Below, one piece after another: positions 1 to 9,167 of a DNA stretch of 34,052 nucleotides. The DNA comes from Pyricularia pennisetigena. Its lineage: Eukaryota > Ascomycota > Sordariomycetes > Magnaporthales > Pyriculariaceae. Each line of letters opens with the position of its first letter. Position 1 is the stretch's first letter. The stretch covers positions 1 to 34,052 of the forward strand of contig NW_021940940.1 of NCBI RefSeq assembly GCF_004337985.1. Direction: 5' to 3'. Made by a program: the position numbers and the translations under genes. The notes under the pieces were generated by a model, which did no database searches, was not told the DNA's origin, and saw only the letters and a list, made by a program, of their open reading frames with translations.

Positions 1-76
1 CTAAAGGCAAGGAATGTTATTGTTGATAAAGGCTCTGAGACCAGGGTGACGTGTTGACTACGGGGCGCATGCTTAC

Positions 77-283
77 CACAACATGCGCGCTGCGATGCTT
101 CACGTCGCAAAGATTGTCGTCGGCGTGCGTCTTGGTGGCAATGTCGGGCTGATGCAGGCAGGCGGTGCAGCCAGTAGCACCGACAGCATGGCTCACGCAC
201 GACTGTGCGGCCTGTGGGACATAACCCATGGTTTGACCGCAAGCGGACCCGGCGATAGCAGCAAACACGGTGAGGCCCTTCAT
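77..283 (-). CDS. Small secreted cysteine-containing protein, first exon (partial)
   Basis: The ATG at 283 opens a GC-rich reading frame whose first ~17 residues look like a signal peptide (MKGLTVFAAIAGSACGQ). The mature part carries Cys at residues 29, 39, 42 and 59. The stretch SCVSHAVGATGCTAC resembles the C-x(n)-GC-x(n)-C start of CFEM-type modules, but the eight-cysteine pattern is incomplete, so this is only a suggestion. A good donor (GTAAGC, beginning at 76 on the minus strand) ends the exon after codon 69 in phase 0. Read without splicing, the frame stops soon afterwards. An acceptor-like CTTTAG lies at bases 1-6, so the next exon probably falls outside the window. If real, it would be an extracellular or wall-associated small protein. 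Function is unknown. Confidence 0.5.
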
Positions 284-1830
284 TTTCCGGGCTATTGAGT
301 ATAGGAGCAGAGAAGCAGTGATTTGAAACGAGTGACGTTGGCAGATCGCAGGTTTATCGATGTAGAGAGCCAGTACTTTACCAAGCGTAGTCAGAGAAGC
401 CCAAGTTCCTGGCAGCTCCTACTGGTTTTGGCGTGCGATGCTGTCTAGAGGTACTGTGCAGGACTACTCGGGTGCAAACAAGAGCATCTTGTGAGGGCTG
501 CACTAAAGCACAATCACAAGACTTGAGAAGTATTCGAAGGGATGCCCATCAGATGCTGACAAGATAAGTCACGCCCTGCTCGGTGAGTTCGCTCGGTTCG
601 GCAACACTGTGTATCGTGTCTTGAGTAAATACTTCCTTGGACATGGGCAAAGCCAGCTTTGCATCAAATCCGGCGCCAGCTACGCAGGTTTGCCGTAACG
701 CTCGCTACCTGCTGCAGTAGTCGCATTAGACTGGAACTGATGGAGGATTCTCTCTACGAAAGGTAGTTGGTACTATGGTTTAACGTTATACTACGATGTA
801 GTACTGTGACTTGGTACTGTGATTTAGTATTGTGAACTTTAGCTGTAGGGCATAGGTACTGTTCAAAGCCAGTTGTGGACTTGAAATCTGGGAACCTGTC
901 GTCCTTGAGATCTTTCAAGGAACTGCCACCCCGTCAAGAACTCCTCACAGAGTATGCCAAAAGACGGCCTAAAGGAGGTTGTGGTGTGGGCATCTTCCTC
1001 TGGTTCTTCACAGCTCAAGCTCTGGCTATACCAAATCAGACAGCGGCTGCCAGCAACTGCGTTGTCTGAAGCTTTACACCGAAATCCTGTTTCGCGGTTT
1101 CGGCATTGCTAGTTTTCAAGCCCGAATCTCGTTAGATGACAGCGCTCCAACGCGCAATGTGAGGGCTGAGCATCATGTCCGGGAGCAAGACGCTGCCTCA
1201 AGAACCGGCTTACCGTGAGTATAAAACAGAGTTGCACAGTTCTATTCTCAACAGCATATCTGGCACATGAACTGCCATTTAATCTAGTTCTTTTCGTCTC
1301 TATTTAGCTTCTGTACAGCGAAAGTGACGCAGTCAGTAGTAGCCCCCCCCCCCCCTGCTCACCGTTTGTGTCATCTCCAGAGTGAAGCTATTCCCAGGAT
1401 AACTATTCCTCCGTGACGGGGCTGAGTCCATTCTCGACTATCTAGAAGCATCACCAGGTCTGGCTGTTCTCAAATGTGCTGCTTACGTTGTACCCTGAAG
1501 TTTGACACGATCGGAACTGAGAATCATTCTCTTTCTGCGGCGAAACATACCTAGAAGCATGCTGCTTAGTCCACAGCACAACTTAAACATGGATGGTCTC
1601 CAGGATAAGCATTTTCCTTTGGCATTGAACTTGTAGTCGGCCTGATCCGATTCTACGGAAGATAGAGAAGGTAGGTCGCTGCGTTTGAGTTCCATGGTTG
1701 CCTTGATCAGAGGATTTCTCCATACGACAAAGCAGCAATAGCTATCAGCAAAGAGAGTTTCGGTTTCTCCTAGTGGCATTTTTATCACGTTTCATTGGTG
1801 GAGAATCCATAATAGGCTGTTGAATGCCGC
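284..1830. other. Intergenic stretch without a supported gene
   Basis: I see no convincing coding frame on either strand. The open frames here have poor composition and no splice partners. The stretch holds the small tandem repeat at 799-840 and a run of 13 C at 1343-1355. Confidence 0.5.
799..840 (+). repeat. Short degenerate tandem repeat
   Basis: About three imperfect copies of a 13-15 bp unit close to TAGTACTGTGAYTT follow one another. No gene is associated with it. Confidence 0.5.
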
Positions 1831-1965
1831 GAGTGACCAGCAGATCGAGAGGCAACACATCTGTCAGCCCAAAGCCGCATCTTGCCTATTTGTTCGGATC
1901 TGCCTACGCAAGTCAGCCGCTACGGGCTGAAGGAAGAGATCCTGAGCCCCTATCTATATGCCCAT

Positions 1966-2376
1966 ATGCAATTCTATGTCTCATATATGAGGAGCGCACT
2001 TATCGATCCGATGGACGGAAAACATGTTCCTCCAACACACAACACAATGGAGGAAAGGCTCAGAGGGTGCACAGAAGCGGTTCATACCAGGCTGCATGCG
2101 AAAAACGTTCTGCAATTCTACATTCTACTCAAGATAACATCATCAGTTCTGCACGTTCTCCTAATGCTCGTCCAAACGCTAGAGCTAGCTATCAGGATAC
2201 CTTTGGTTTGCTTCTTTGCCATTGCCTTTTTTTCCAGACCCGTCACAACATGGCAGGAGATCTATGATACGTTTTCGCAGATAGACTTTTCCAAACTTCT
2301 GGTTTCTACGGAGCGCGTCAAAGCACTGCTACAGACGTTGATGAACATGAGCTCCGATATATCCAAAATGTGGTAG
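1966..2376 (+). CDS. Hypothetical membrane protein (possible last exon)
   Basis: From the first in-frame ATG (1966) the frame codes for 136 residues. It is open upstream to about 1831, so the segment could also be a terminal exon entered from an earlier intron. The middle is strongly hydrophobic (around ITSSVLHVLLMLVQTLELAI and the following PLVCFFAIAFF), compatible with one or two membrane passes. It is followed by an amphipathic tail rich in Ser, Leu and Lys. I do not recognise the family. A shorter overlapping frame on the same strand has no such features. It could be a chance frame, since there is no start context or intron that settles the matter. Confidence 0.35.
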   Translation: MQFYVSYMRSALIDPMDGKHVPPTHNTMEERLRGCTEAVHTRLHAKNVLQFYILLKITSSVLHVLLMLVQTLELAIRIPLVCFFAIAFFSRPVTTWQEIYDTFSQIDFSKLLVSTERVKALLQTLMNMSSDISKMW

Positions 2377-2521
2377 CGACCGAGTAATGGTTTCTTCAGC
2401 CGACTTCGTATCGGATCCAACAAGTATTTAGCGTTTTTGTGTTTAGGGGTTTGCCGTGAATATACGAATTTGACCAATATTTTGTGTATGTCTAGATTAC
2501 AGGTTCAGCCCATTGACTCAC

Positions 2522-2872
2522 CGAGTCAGGCCCAAGACTTCATTAGATATGGGGCATACCTCGAGGTAGATGTCGCGCCTTTTGAACTGCTCCACGAGAT
2601 GGGAGTGCCGCGTGAACGTAAACTCGTGGCCGATGGAACCAGGTTGGCGGGGGTATCGTATCCCATCTCGGACTTTTTTCACAGTGAAGCAGGAAAGAAA
2701 TATCGAGGTTTGGTTTGTCAAGCTGCTCTCTAAACTTCAGAAGCTCTCGCACGAAAAGGCTGAGCGGGTTGCCTCCAACCAAAGGCTTCCTACGGCGCTA
2801 GTTGTCGTCCGTTCTGACACGAGCCCTTCCTTTCACTGCTATGTTGATACGGCCATCTCATGACTCCGCTGG
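2522..2872 (-). pseudogene. Adenosine deaminase (ADGF/CECR1 type) remnant
   Basis: Two minus-strand frames together read as the middle of a fungal ADGF-type adenosine deaminase (PF00962 family, hydrolytic deamination of adenosine). One frame gives GGNPLSLFVRELLKFREQL followed by DISFLLHCEKS, matching the family's substrate-side helix and its F-L-x-H-x-GE motif; here the Gly of HCGE is missing. The other frame gives IGHEFTFTRH and then LEVCPISNEVLGLT, which is the diagnostic C/V-PISN block. The two pieces are out of frame, and about 20 residues that normally lie between them are absent. The second piece runs into a good donor (GTGAGT from 2521), probably an original intron boundary, but I see no C-terminal exon beyond it. 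The N-terminal metal-binding H-x-H part is also missing. The gene is dead; the family assignment is firm. Confidence 0.7.
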
Positions 2873-3435
2873 AGGCCTCATGTACGATGCCACTGAGGAA
2901 ATGATGGTCAATGTGGTTATACTGTTAAGACTAGCTATTCTCACCGCCCCTCCGCCTGCAGGCGACTGAGTTGGCAAAGATCCTGAAGAGGAGGATAACA
3001 CGACATGTGGAGCAGTTGGACTTTGATATGTAACTGCGCCTCCTTCCAGCTCCGCATACCGTCAAAAATATAGAACAAGGAGCATGCCCCTTAATTCCAT
3101 TCGACACTCCAGGCAAATGCCAAGAACGATCCTTCGCCGGCCTACATACGACTCTGCCTAAGAGAAAGTCGCGCAAGGCGTGATCGCTGCCCGACATCCT
3201 CACCTGTGTGCCTATATAAAAAGCTGACCTGCACTTGGGGCCGTTGCCATAAGCCTACAAGATCACTTCACAAACAGAGGATCCTCTAAAGAGCAGGGAA
3301 GGCGAGAGATCAACACGAACAGTCCCAAATAAGCGACCGACCGGAATCTTCTGCCACAGCTCAGGCGCAAACTCAGTGATTGGTAAGTTGGCATAGAAAC
3401 CCTGTTTCATAACCCCGAAAACCGCGACCTTCGCT
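2873..3435. other. Intergenic stretch, nothing recognised
   Basis: No supported gene. Frames on both strands are short and broken. It separates the deaminase remnant from the left copy of the dispersed repeat. Confidence 0.45.
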
Positions 3436-3783
3436 TAAACCAAAGTTCGCGAGCTCCAGCAGGGCAATGAACTCCAATATCGGACGATCCGTACCCAGCA
3501 CAGAATAATCGATGGATACCAGGCTGCAGAGACAGAGATAAAGCATTACAAGATCCTAGAAATGTCGGCCCTTGATTTGGAAGGCAGCCAGCCCGGCTCG
3601 GACTGACTCTGGCCGCTCTTGCGCTGCGCGGCGCTGTGCTGGCTCGAGGGAGGGGTAGCTGTCGTCGAAATCAGAGTGAGGGCATCTGTTGCAGTGGCAT
3701 ATCTAAAGTTGGATTTCAATCTCTAAAGTTCGTTAATTTCAACTGTGCCTGCTTGTAGATTTCTTGGAGGTGCACCATCGACA
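3436..3783 (+). repeat. Dispersed repeat, left copy (internally deleted)
   Basis: This stretch aligns, as an inverted copy, with 18473-18990. Shared blocks include CAAAGTTCGCGAGCTCCAGC near 3441, GACGATCCGTACCCAGCACA near 3483, a long run around GGCAGCCAGCCCGGCTCGGA near 3582, and CTCTAAAGTTCGTTAATTT near 3720. Scattered substitutions separate the copies, and about 180 bp present in the right copy between the third and fourth blocks is missing here. In the right copy the first block is part of an 80-codon ORF; here that frame is degraded. The element is probably part of a transposon, perhaps an LTR or 3' end, but I cannot name the family. Just beyond its end lies a TATA-like TATATAAG (about 3818). 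Confidence 0.75.
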
Positions 3784-3908
3784 AACTGGTGTTAGAAAGA
3801 TCCCGGGATCTTGGGCTATATAAGTAAGACTACAGTATATTTGATTCAAGTATGGTGGAAGTATTTGCCGTCTAATATTCCTTGCGGACCCGCTGTTTTC
3901 ATCTACCC

Positions 3909-5120
3909 TCATGACCAGTTGAGCGAGTTTTGCTGAGCGAAAGGGGCGGATATCTTGGCTTCACTCACGCCTCGACTCCGCTTGAATGGCCACTTTGCGC
4001 TCTGCTGGAAGACGCCCTTGAATGAGGTCACTAGGCTGCCCGTCCATGTGGTCTTGCCGATATTCTCGCAGCTTTTTCCCTGCCGTTTGTACCGCAAAAA
4101 TGCCCAAAATACGGCAAATCCCGCAAAGGCCGCAAGAGAGATAGTGCCAATCGCAATGCCGGCAGAAGTTCCAGGGCTGGCCTTCTCCTGGTTGCTTTTG
4201 CTTCTCTGATGGTCAGGATCGGCACTAGGGGTTTGTGAGGGGCTTTCAAACGGATGTCGAGTTGACATTTCCGTGCCTGATGTGTCTAAGAGCAAACCAC
4301 TGACAGTTGCGCTAGCTGGGCTGTCCGTCTGTCTGGATGTATCGTGGGCGGTTGATTCCAAGCTTTTGCTTTGAACATTGAGCTCAACGGTTGAATTTGG
4401 GTGGATGACGTTGTTTTTTGGTGCAGTAGGTGCAGCTGCTGCAGCTGCCAGATTGGGCTTTGAGCTAGCTGCCGGGGTATGTCCGCCTGGCTCAGGAATA
4501 CCTTGATCGGCCTCTACTTGCTTGAGTGGCTGGGTGAAATAAGTGGCAAGGGAGGTTTGAGGAGTTCCCATCTCCAGAGTTTCGTCGATCCGATTTCTCA
4601 ACGTAGACGGTGTGGCAGGAGCCATCTCTAATGTTCTCGCATCTTGTGCACTTGAAAAATTTATGTCTGACGCTGTAGCATCCTCGATGTCTTTGGAAGT
4701 CCCAGTGGCTTCTAACACCATGTATATTGGCTGGATAGGGTATGAAAACAAACTTTGTAGCGTCTCACTTTCAGTCGAGTGAGGCGCAGTGTAGTAGCTT
4801 GCGTCTGGAGGGCGATCTGTGTTCTCTGTAAGGTGGGTCTGGTGGGTCTGGTGGCTAGAACCAACCTGAACATATGCTGACGTTAGCGTTTTTGTAGTGC
4901 TGGAAATGTCAGTCTGCGGAGACTGAGGTTCGTCGAATGGGATGTTTGTTATGCTTGAAGGTGGCTGGAAATGCTGGGTGGAGGACGCAGACCCGTTATT
5001 CGGAGCAGTTGTATTTAAATATCGCTTATCATTCATGCGGCCGGCAGACCAGGTGCCTGCCAGCCGGGCAAGGTAGAGACCTAGACATAGACCAGTCAGG
5101 AAATGTAGATTGACAAACAT
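3909..5120 (-). CDS. Ser/Thr-rich single-pass surface glycoprotein
   Basis: The ATG at 5120 gives 403 residues. The frame is open further upstream, but only to a TTG; the ATG is preferred because it directly starts a signal peptide (MFVNLHFLTGLCLGLYLA). The ectodomain (about 27-316) is rich in Ser, Thr and Pro, has no cysteine-rich module, contains N-glycosylation sequons (NTT, NGS, NST) and a poly-Ala run, and is likely O-mannosylated. One membrane segment lies at about 317-341 (GTSAGIAIGTISLAAFAGFA and following), followed by a basic tail of about 60 residues starting RYKRQ. This layout is that of fungal wall-stress sensors and mucin-like plasma-membrane proteins (Wsc/Mid2-like topology), but there is no WSC domain. 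Function is inferred from architecture only. Confidence 0.65.
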   Translation of the reverse strand: MFVNLHFLTGLCLGLYLARLAGTWSAGRMNDKRYLNTTAPNNGSASSTQHFQPPSSITNIPFDEPQSPQTDISSTTKTLTSAYVQVGSSHQTHQTHLTENTDRPPDASYYTAPHSTESETLQSLFSYPIQPIYMVLEATGTSKDIEDATASDINFSSAQDARTLEMAPATPSTLRNRIDETLEMGTPQTSLATYFTQPLKQVEADQGIPEPGGHTPAASSKPNLAAAAAAPTAPKNNVIHPNSTVELNVQSKSLESTAHDTSRQTDSPASATVSGLLLDTSGTEMSTRHPFESPSQTPSADPDHQRSKSNQEKASPGTSAGIAIGTISLAAFAGFAVFWAFLRYKRQGKSCENIGKTTWTGSLVTSFKGVFQQSAKWPFKRSRGVSEAKISAPFAQQNSLNWS

Positions 5121-5518
5121 CGCATGTTTCCTGGTCAGTATAAAATCTTGGCTCCTTCGATCTGAATTCTTGATCGTTCGAGTAATGAAGCGATGGAGGA
5201 TATGACTGTGTTTATCCCGCTTCTTCAGCTCCACTTGCCCTAACAAGCGTTTCCTAGCATTACAGATCTACAGATAAATGGAGATTGCCTTGGGAAGATC
5301 AATGTCGCTCATGGCAACTAACCATCGTCACACATCGGCAGATATTTATGCCGCCAATGTATGGCTTAAAAGCATTAAATTGCTTTCGGGCCCAGAAAGC
5401 AAAGAGTTTCCACGAAACAGCCAAACAAGGCCCTAGAAATCTCTGGGCGAGACGAAAAGAGAGTTTCCTGCCTTCCCCCCATAGTCGCTGAATGCGGCAC
5501 TGTGACAAAGGAGCTCAC

Positions 5519-6081
5519 CTGCTTCATTATAGCCCCTAGCTCTTTGATCTCGGGGAGTGCTGGCTTCGAACCAAATCCTGCAGGCTATGCTCAACCAGCT
5601 CGTAAACTTCGAGAATGAGGACGAAAGGAATTGGAGCAGATTGAAGTAGCAGCAGACGACTGGCAGTGGCCTCTTTCGTATGCTCTGTAATCGTTTTTAC
5701 ATGAACTCTGACATTGCCGTTGCTTCGCTTCTGTGCTACCATGAATGAATGCCGGGGTGCTTTAGAAGATACATCAACCTGTTTCTCATACACGGACCAA
5801 GGAGACTGCTTGATGAAATTCAGAGTATAATGTCTCTTCAGAAGATTGCTTTTTTTTGTTCCCGGAGAGCGTGGACTGATTTTTTCTTGTTCAAGATCTC
5901 TGGCCGGAAGGTTTAGGAGTTGCGGTACTGCGGAGTCGTCTAACTGAATGACTGTAGTCCTGTGCATGATCAGAGTGAGGAATTGCTTTATCCAGTAGTT
6001 GACTGACTTTAGCCAGCTGGGGTTGTTGTGCGTAGATGACCGATTTATCCGCCACTCATAGCATCGAGATACACATACTTC
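5519..6081 (-). pseudogene. Fungal kinase-like protein, N-terminal and N-lobe fragment
   Basis: The minus-strand frame is open from a TGA at 6084-6082 down to 5536, longer than the ATG-started part (5967-5536, 143 codons). Its C-terminal half resembles a kinase N-lobe of the divergent fungal kinase-like proteins: RHYTLNFIKQSPWSVYEKQV, then FMVAQKRSNGNVRVHVKTI (VAIK-like strand) and PFVLILEVYELVEHSLQDLV (hinge-like strand). Near 5570 the coding signal jumps frame: the +1 frame continues with KPALPEIKELGAIMKQ, which fits the helix after the hinge and ends exactly at a strong donor (CAG then GTGAGC from 5518). This points to a small indel in a once-spliced gene. No catalytic HRD or DFG segment is visible downstream. 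Broken or partial gene; the family assignment rests on motif layout. Confidence 0.5.
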
Positions 6082-6084
6082 TCA

Positions 6085-6672
6085 AAGGATACCTCTGGAC
6101 AGTTTCTAGTGTTTGAAAAACCCCCTACTAGCGTTCTGGCATGGTGTCGTAAAATCCCTCGAATGGGCTTTGTCTCAATCTTCGCCCTAGCGCAGTCTAG
6201 ATCCCAATCTCGCTACTACGCACAGGCCAAACAATCTCATCTTGTCATGTTTTTACTGCATTCTATCGTTGTGACCCTGCGCTGAACGGAATAACGTTAG
6301 CTTCTGTTCTAGGACTACTCACCAGTAGTCAACATGCTAATCAATTTGTTCCTACCCAATTGTCACTGCCAGGGCGGACATAGCGTGGTAGTTAGTGTAT
6401 TGGCATCTATCGACGAAGATTCTAGTCTAATGAGAGGAAAAGGGAAGAAGCGCGCAAGCTTCGTCTGCTCGTTGATCATACACAGTCATATATAGAGCCT
6501 TGACCGCTTGTGGGTTCCCGTCAAGGGTTAAGGCTACAGCTTGGGTCTGCAACGTCACAGGGCATATGTTGAGCAATTGACTGGGGAGGCGTTATGATGG
6601 ATAGTAGATTGATTGCTGCTACGCAATCCAGCAGTGAGGTTACTGCAAGGCTTGTAGGCCGATACCCAACAT
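6085..6672. other. Intergenic stretch with weak coding traces
   Basis: No supported gene. A minus-strand trace around 6120-6200 (GRRLRQSPFEGFYDTMPER) could be upstream coding of the neighbouring kinase-like fragment, but it is interrupted by stops. Confidence 0.3.
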
Positions 6673-7116
6673 TTAGTCCCAAAAGCAATCGTCCCAATCA
6701 GAATCGCTACCAATATCTCTTTCGGATCTATCAAACAAAGCTTCTCTATCACTTCCAGCAGGTGCAGTATCCTGCAAGCTGCTTGTGGTTTCCCCTTCGG
6801 ATTCGCTGGCGTTTTTAGATTCCGGCTGCGATTTTGTATTCTCTTCGGGAAATTTCGGCGGCGGATTTGTGCTTTCACCATTCAGAACAACATGGCTTTT
6901 GAATGTGGCCGCGACCTGCTCTAAGGCATCATCTGAAAACCTAAACGGCGCATCCCAAAGAGCATTTTGAAGGGCGTTCGGCTCTGGCTGTCTCGAATAT
7001 TGTTTGTATCGTGTAGGACTATTTTCCCTCGTTAATTCTAAGCTCGTAGTTGATGTTTCTTTTTCGATTCAATCAAACCAAAGAGTAATAGTGTTCTCGG
7101 GCTGTGATTGAGACAT
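6673..7116 (-). pseudogene. Acidic protein gene with one in-frame TGA
   Basis: Starting at the ATG at 7116, one frame runs 147 codons to the TAA at 6675-6673 with a single interruption, a TGA at codon 16 (7071-7069). The product has protein-like composition: a Ser/Thr/Glu-rich start, then ALQNALWDAPFRFSDDALEQ and VAATFKSHVVLNGES, a Pro/Glu/Ser linker, and a very acidic aromatic end (SDSDWDDCFWD). It is missed by simple ORF calling because of the TGA and because no ATG follows it. CGA to TGA is the simplest change, a C-to-T event. Alternatively codons 1-5 are intron: TCACAG at 7107-7102 is an in-phase acceptor, and an exon-like run at 7792-7709 ending in a donor lies upstream, but the TGA would remain. 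I do not recognise the family. The 108-codon frame overlapping at 6555-6881 is a shadow. Confidence 0.5.
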
Positions 7117-7708
7117 TAATATTTCGATAGTAATAGAAACATAGATGTAACCTACTTTTTGTGGTGCGGGAAGCAGCTATTGATATTAAGCCCAGAGACT
7201 TTGGTAGCGATAGCATAATTGAAACCGACCAATGGTTGGTCAAGATTTAGGTGGAGCGTAAAATTCAAAAGCTCACTTGATAAACAGCTGTGGCAAGGGG
7301 GGCTGATGACATAATAATAAACGAACCTTGGGGGTATAAATAAAATGAAAAAGGCAACCTGGCAATTTGATACTGGGCGATTTAATTACAAACACGCTTT
7401 TTTATAATATGTTTGCCAATTAATAAATACGAGGACGTGATTCTCTGAAAAAGTTTACCGGCCGAGCACCACTAAAAAGCTGTTTAATGAGGATTCGAAA
7501 AACACAGTCGTAAAATTGGAAGATAGCGATGGGCGGACACCGCTATTATAGGCTATTATAACGTATTTGGACAATTGGCTATAGTGTAGCTGCATATACC
7601 AACGGCTGTCGGTTATATTATTTTTTAGCAATAAGTTCGAGCTACAAAGTCGTTGTTTAATTTGGTTTGGTTGTTTTTTATCGATGTAAGATGCTAGTAA
7701 TAAATTAC
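7117..7708. other. AT-rich block with a degraded ankyrin-like segment
   Basis: The block is clearly richer in A/T than its flanks. On the plus strand at 7489-7560, one frame reads VVKLEDSDGRTPLL, then TAG, then AII; this is the D-x-DGRTPL-x-x-A signature of ankyrin repeats with TAG where Trp (TGG) is common. TGG to TAG is the change expected of repeat-induced point mutation on the other strand. Nothing else is recognisable. The block separates the coding runs at 6673-7116 and 7709-8152. Confidence 0.4.
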
Positions 7709-7792
7709 CTGAAGGTATACGTTGAAATCCATCACTCGAAGCCCGAGAACGTCGAGAAAGTCATCTCTGGCCCAAGCACCTCGATTGATCAT
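7709..7792 (-). CDS. Possible small exon
   Basis: From an ATG at 7792 a 28-codon run (MINRGAWARDDFLDVLGLRV and MDFNVYLQ) with coding-like composition ends exactly at a donor-like GTAATT (from 7708). It lies between two other minus-strand coding runs and could be an exon of the same decayed gene. The next exon could start at the in-phase acceptor TCACAG (7107-7102), which would require an intron of about 600 nt, long for a fungus and perhaps enlarged by the AT-rich block. Speculative. Confidence 0.25.
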
Positions 7793-7843
7793 GTAGGCTC
7801 ACAAATCAGCAAAATTCTTTTAGAGTTTGCAGTTTAGTCGCTG

Positions 7844-8152
7844 TTAAAATGCCGTGCAATTTGCTAGGTATTTGTTTGTCTCCAGGTTCATTTGACTAAC
7901 AGACAAGTCCAGCAACTGAAAAATCTGCATAGAAATATTTCTCGCTTGTGCCAAGATTCCAATCATCCGGTTCCAAAAATTCCGAAGCAGACGAACCTTG
8001 GACTGCAGTTCCTCACATTCGTTAAACTGAAGTAGAATGTTTTGCAGCAAGTCATCTAGCTCGAAATGATTCGCAGAGTAAACGATAGGACTTGAAGAAC
8101 TGCTTGAGCAAACGGTTGAAGTATAAAGACTTGATGCTGGTCTTTGGGTCAT
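7844..8152 (-). CDS. Hypothetical helical protein
   Basis: The ATG at 8152 gives 102 residues. After a Ser-rich start (VCSSSSSSPIVYS) the sequence is strongly helical with heptad-like leucines: LDDLLQNILLQFNECEELQ, then KVRLLRNFWNRMIGILAQAR, then IFQLLDLSVSQMNLE. This resembles a short coiled coil. There is no signal peptide or membrane segment. It may be a complete small gene or the 5' exon of a larger decayed gene continuing towards 7709 and 6673 on the same strand; a GTTAGT that could serve as donor lies within LDLSVS. I do not recognise the family. Confidence 0.4.
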   Translation of the reverse strand: MTQRPASSLYTSTVCSSSSSSPIVYSANHFELDDLLQNILLQFNECEELQSKVRLLRNFWNRMIGILAQARNISMQIFQLLDLSVSQMNLETNKYLANCTAF

Positions 8153-9167
8153 ATTATTTCATGCTATATCTACCCCAAATGTTTTTGCCTTTGCCCGAAT
8201 TGTTATGGGTGTGCTAGCTTTTATACCCCGAGTAGCTTGCTTCTAAGTGAAGTCCTTCTGGTGGTTTCCGTTAGCCAGGTAGATACGTTGCAGAGATCCA
8301 GTTTTGGTGTGGTCTAACCAGGCCCATGATTGAAGTTGGCCGGCGTAAGGCGGACGTCATTCTTTGCTAATGAAATCAGTAGCGCCCAGAATCAGCCATT
8401 TTCTGCTTGCGCTTTCTCTACCAACTTTTGGTATTGTGTTACCAGTCCGCACTAACGGCTGCAACCAATTAATGTTACCATTTCTATTTCTTATATGACT
8501 TGGCCGACATTGGTGTTTGGACCTAGCGTCGGCCGGCTTTCAGCTCCATTCACCCAATACCCGGAACGCCCTCAATCGCGCCAACCGCAGCGAATACGTA
8601 TGACATTATCCGTGAGGACAATTTATGCATTCGCATGGCCAACTTGCAAGCGCTGCCAGCCTCCCAGTTAAGTGTGAGGATGTCACTTGCTGATATGCTG
8701 AAATCAACATCACCATTTTGTTAACTGTCTTGGTCTGCAGCCAACACTTCGCGGATGTTCTTCGGAGGCAGTTCCTACGTCATCGCTTAGACGCGCTTCT
8801 CCAGAAGTTGATTAAGCAGGTTTAGAAAGGTGACATCCCACTGGCGTTATTCCCAAAAGTCTCCAGCCCTCCATGTAGATGCTAGAATCATTGCCTCTGT
8901 TTCGGCGCAATCGAGTTGCAGCAGGATTTGGCTATTTCCAACCTACTCCGCTTTTATGGATGGCCACTGACAAGCGAGAAAGTTTCACATCCAATAGATC
9001 ACATGCATTGGCATATAAAGGTGGACCAATATGGATGTAGCCTGAAACTTGTGGGTGCAGGTATATCCGCTAATTATTGTCCTAGACGTCTTCGTAGGCA
9101 GAGACTAACATAAATATCCGACACAGCTATAGTGTATCCAATCAGGCTCTTTAGAACCAAAGGCAAG
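8153..9167. other. Intergenic region upstream of the DUF3723 gene
   Basis: No supported gene. It presumably holds the promoter and 5' UTR of the DUF3723 gene and the upstream region of the divergent helical-protein frame. I see no motif worth naming. Confidence 0.4.

Noticed and set aside
34..76. A 43-nt intron that would end the left-edge secreted protein with SLYQQ
   Set aside because: Shorter than is usual for fungal introns and without a clear branch point; an acceptor beyond the window edge is more likely.
1343..1355. Poly-C tracts (also 28785-28796)
   Set aside because: Simple homopolymers; no evidence of function.
3784..3908. TATATAAG as promoter of an LTR or gene
   Set aside because: A TATA-like string exists, but no plus-strand gene follows; the next gene is on the minus strand.
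6555..6881. 108-codon minus-strand frame with an ATG
   Set aside because: Overlaps the acidic-protein frame (6673-7116) in another phase; the latter has far more protein-like sequence on a longer span.
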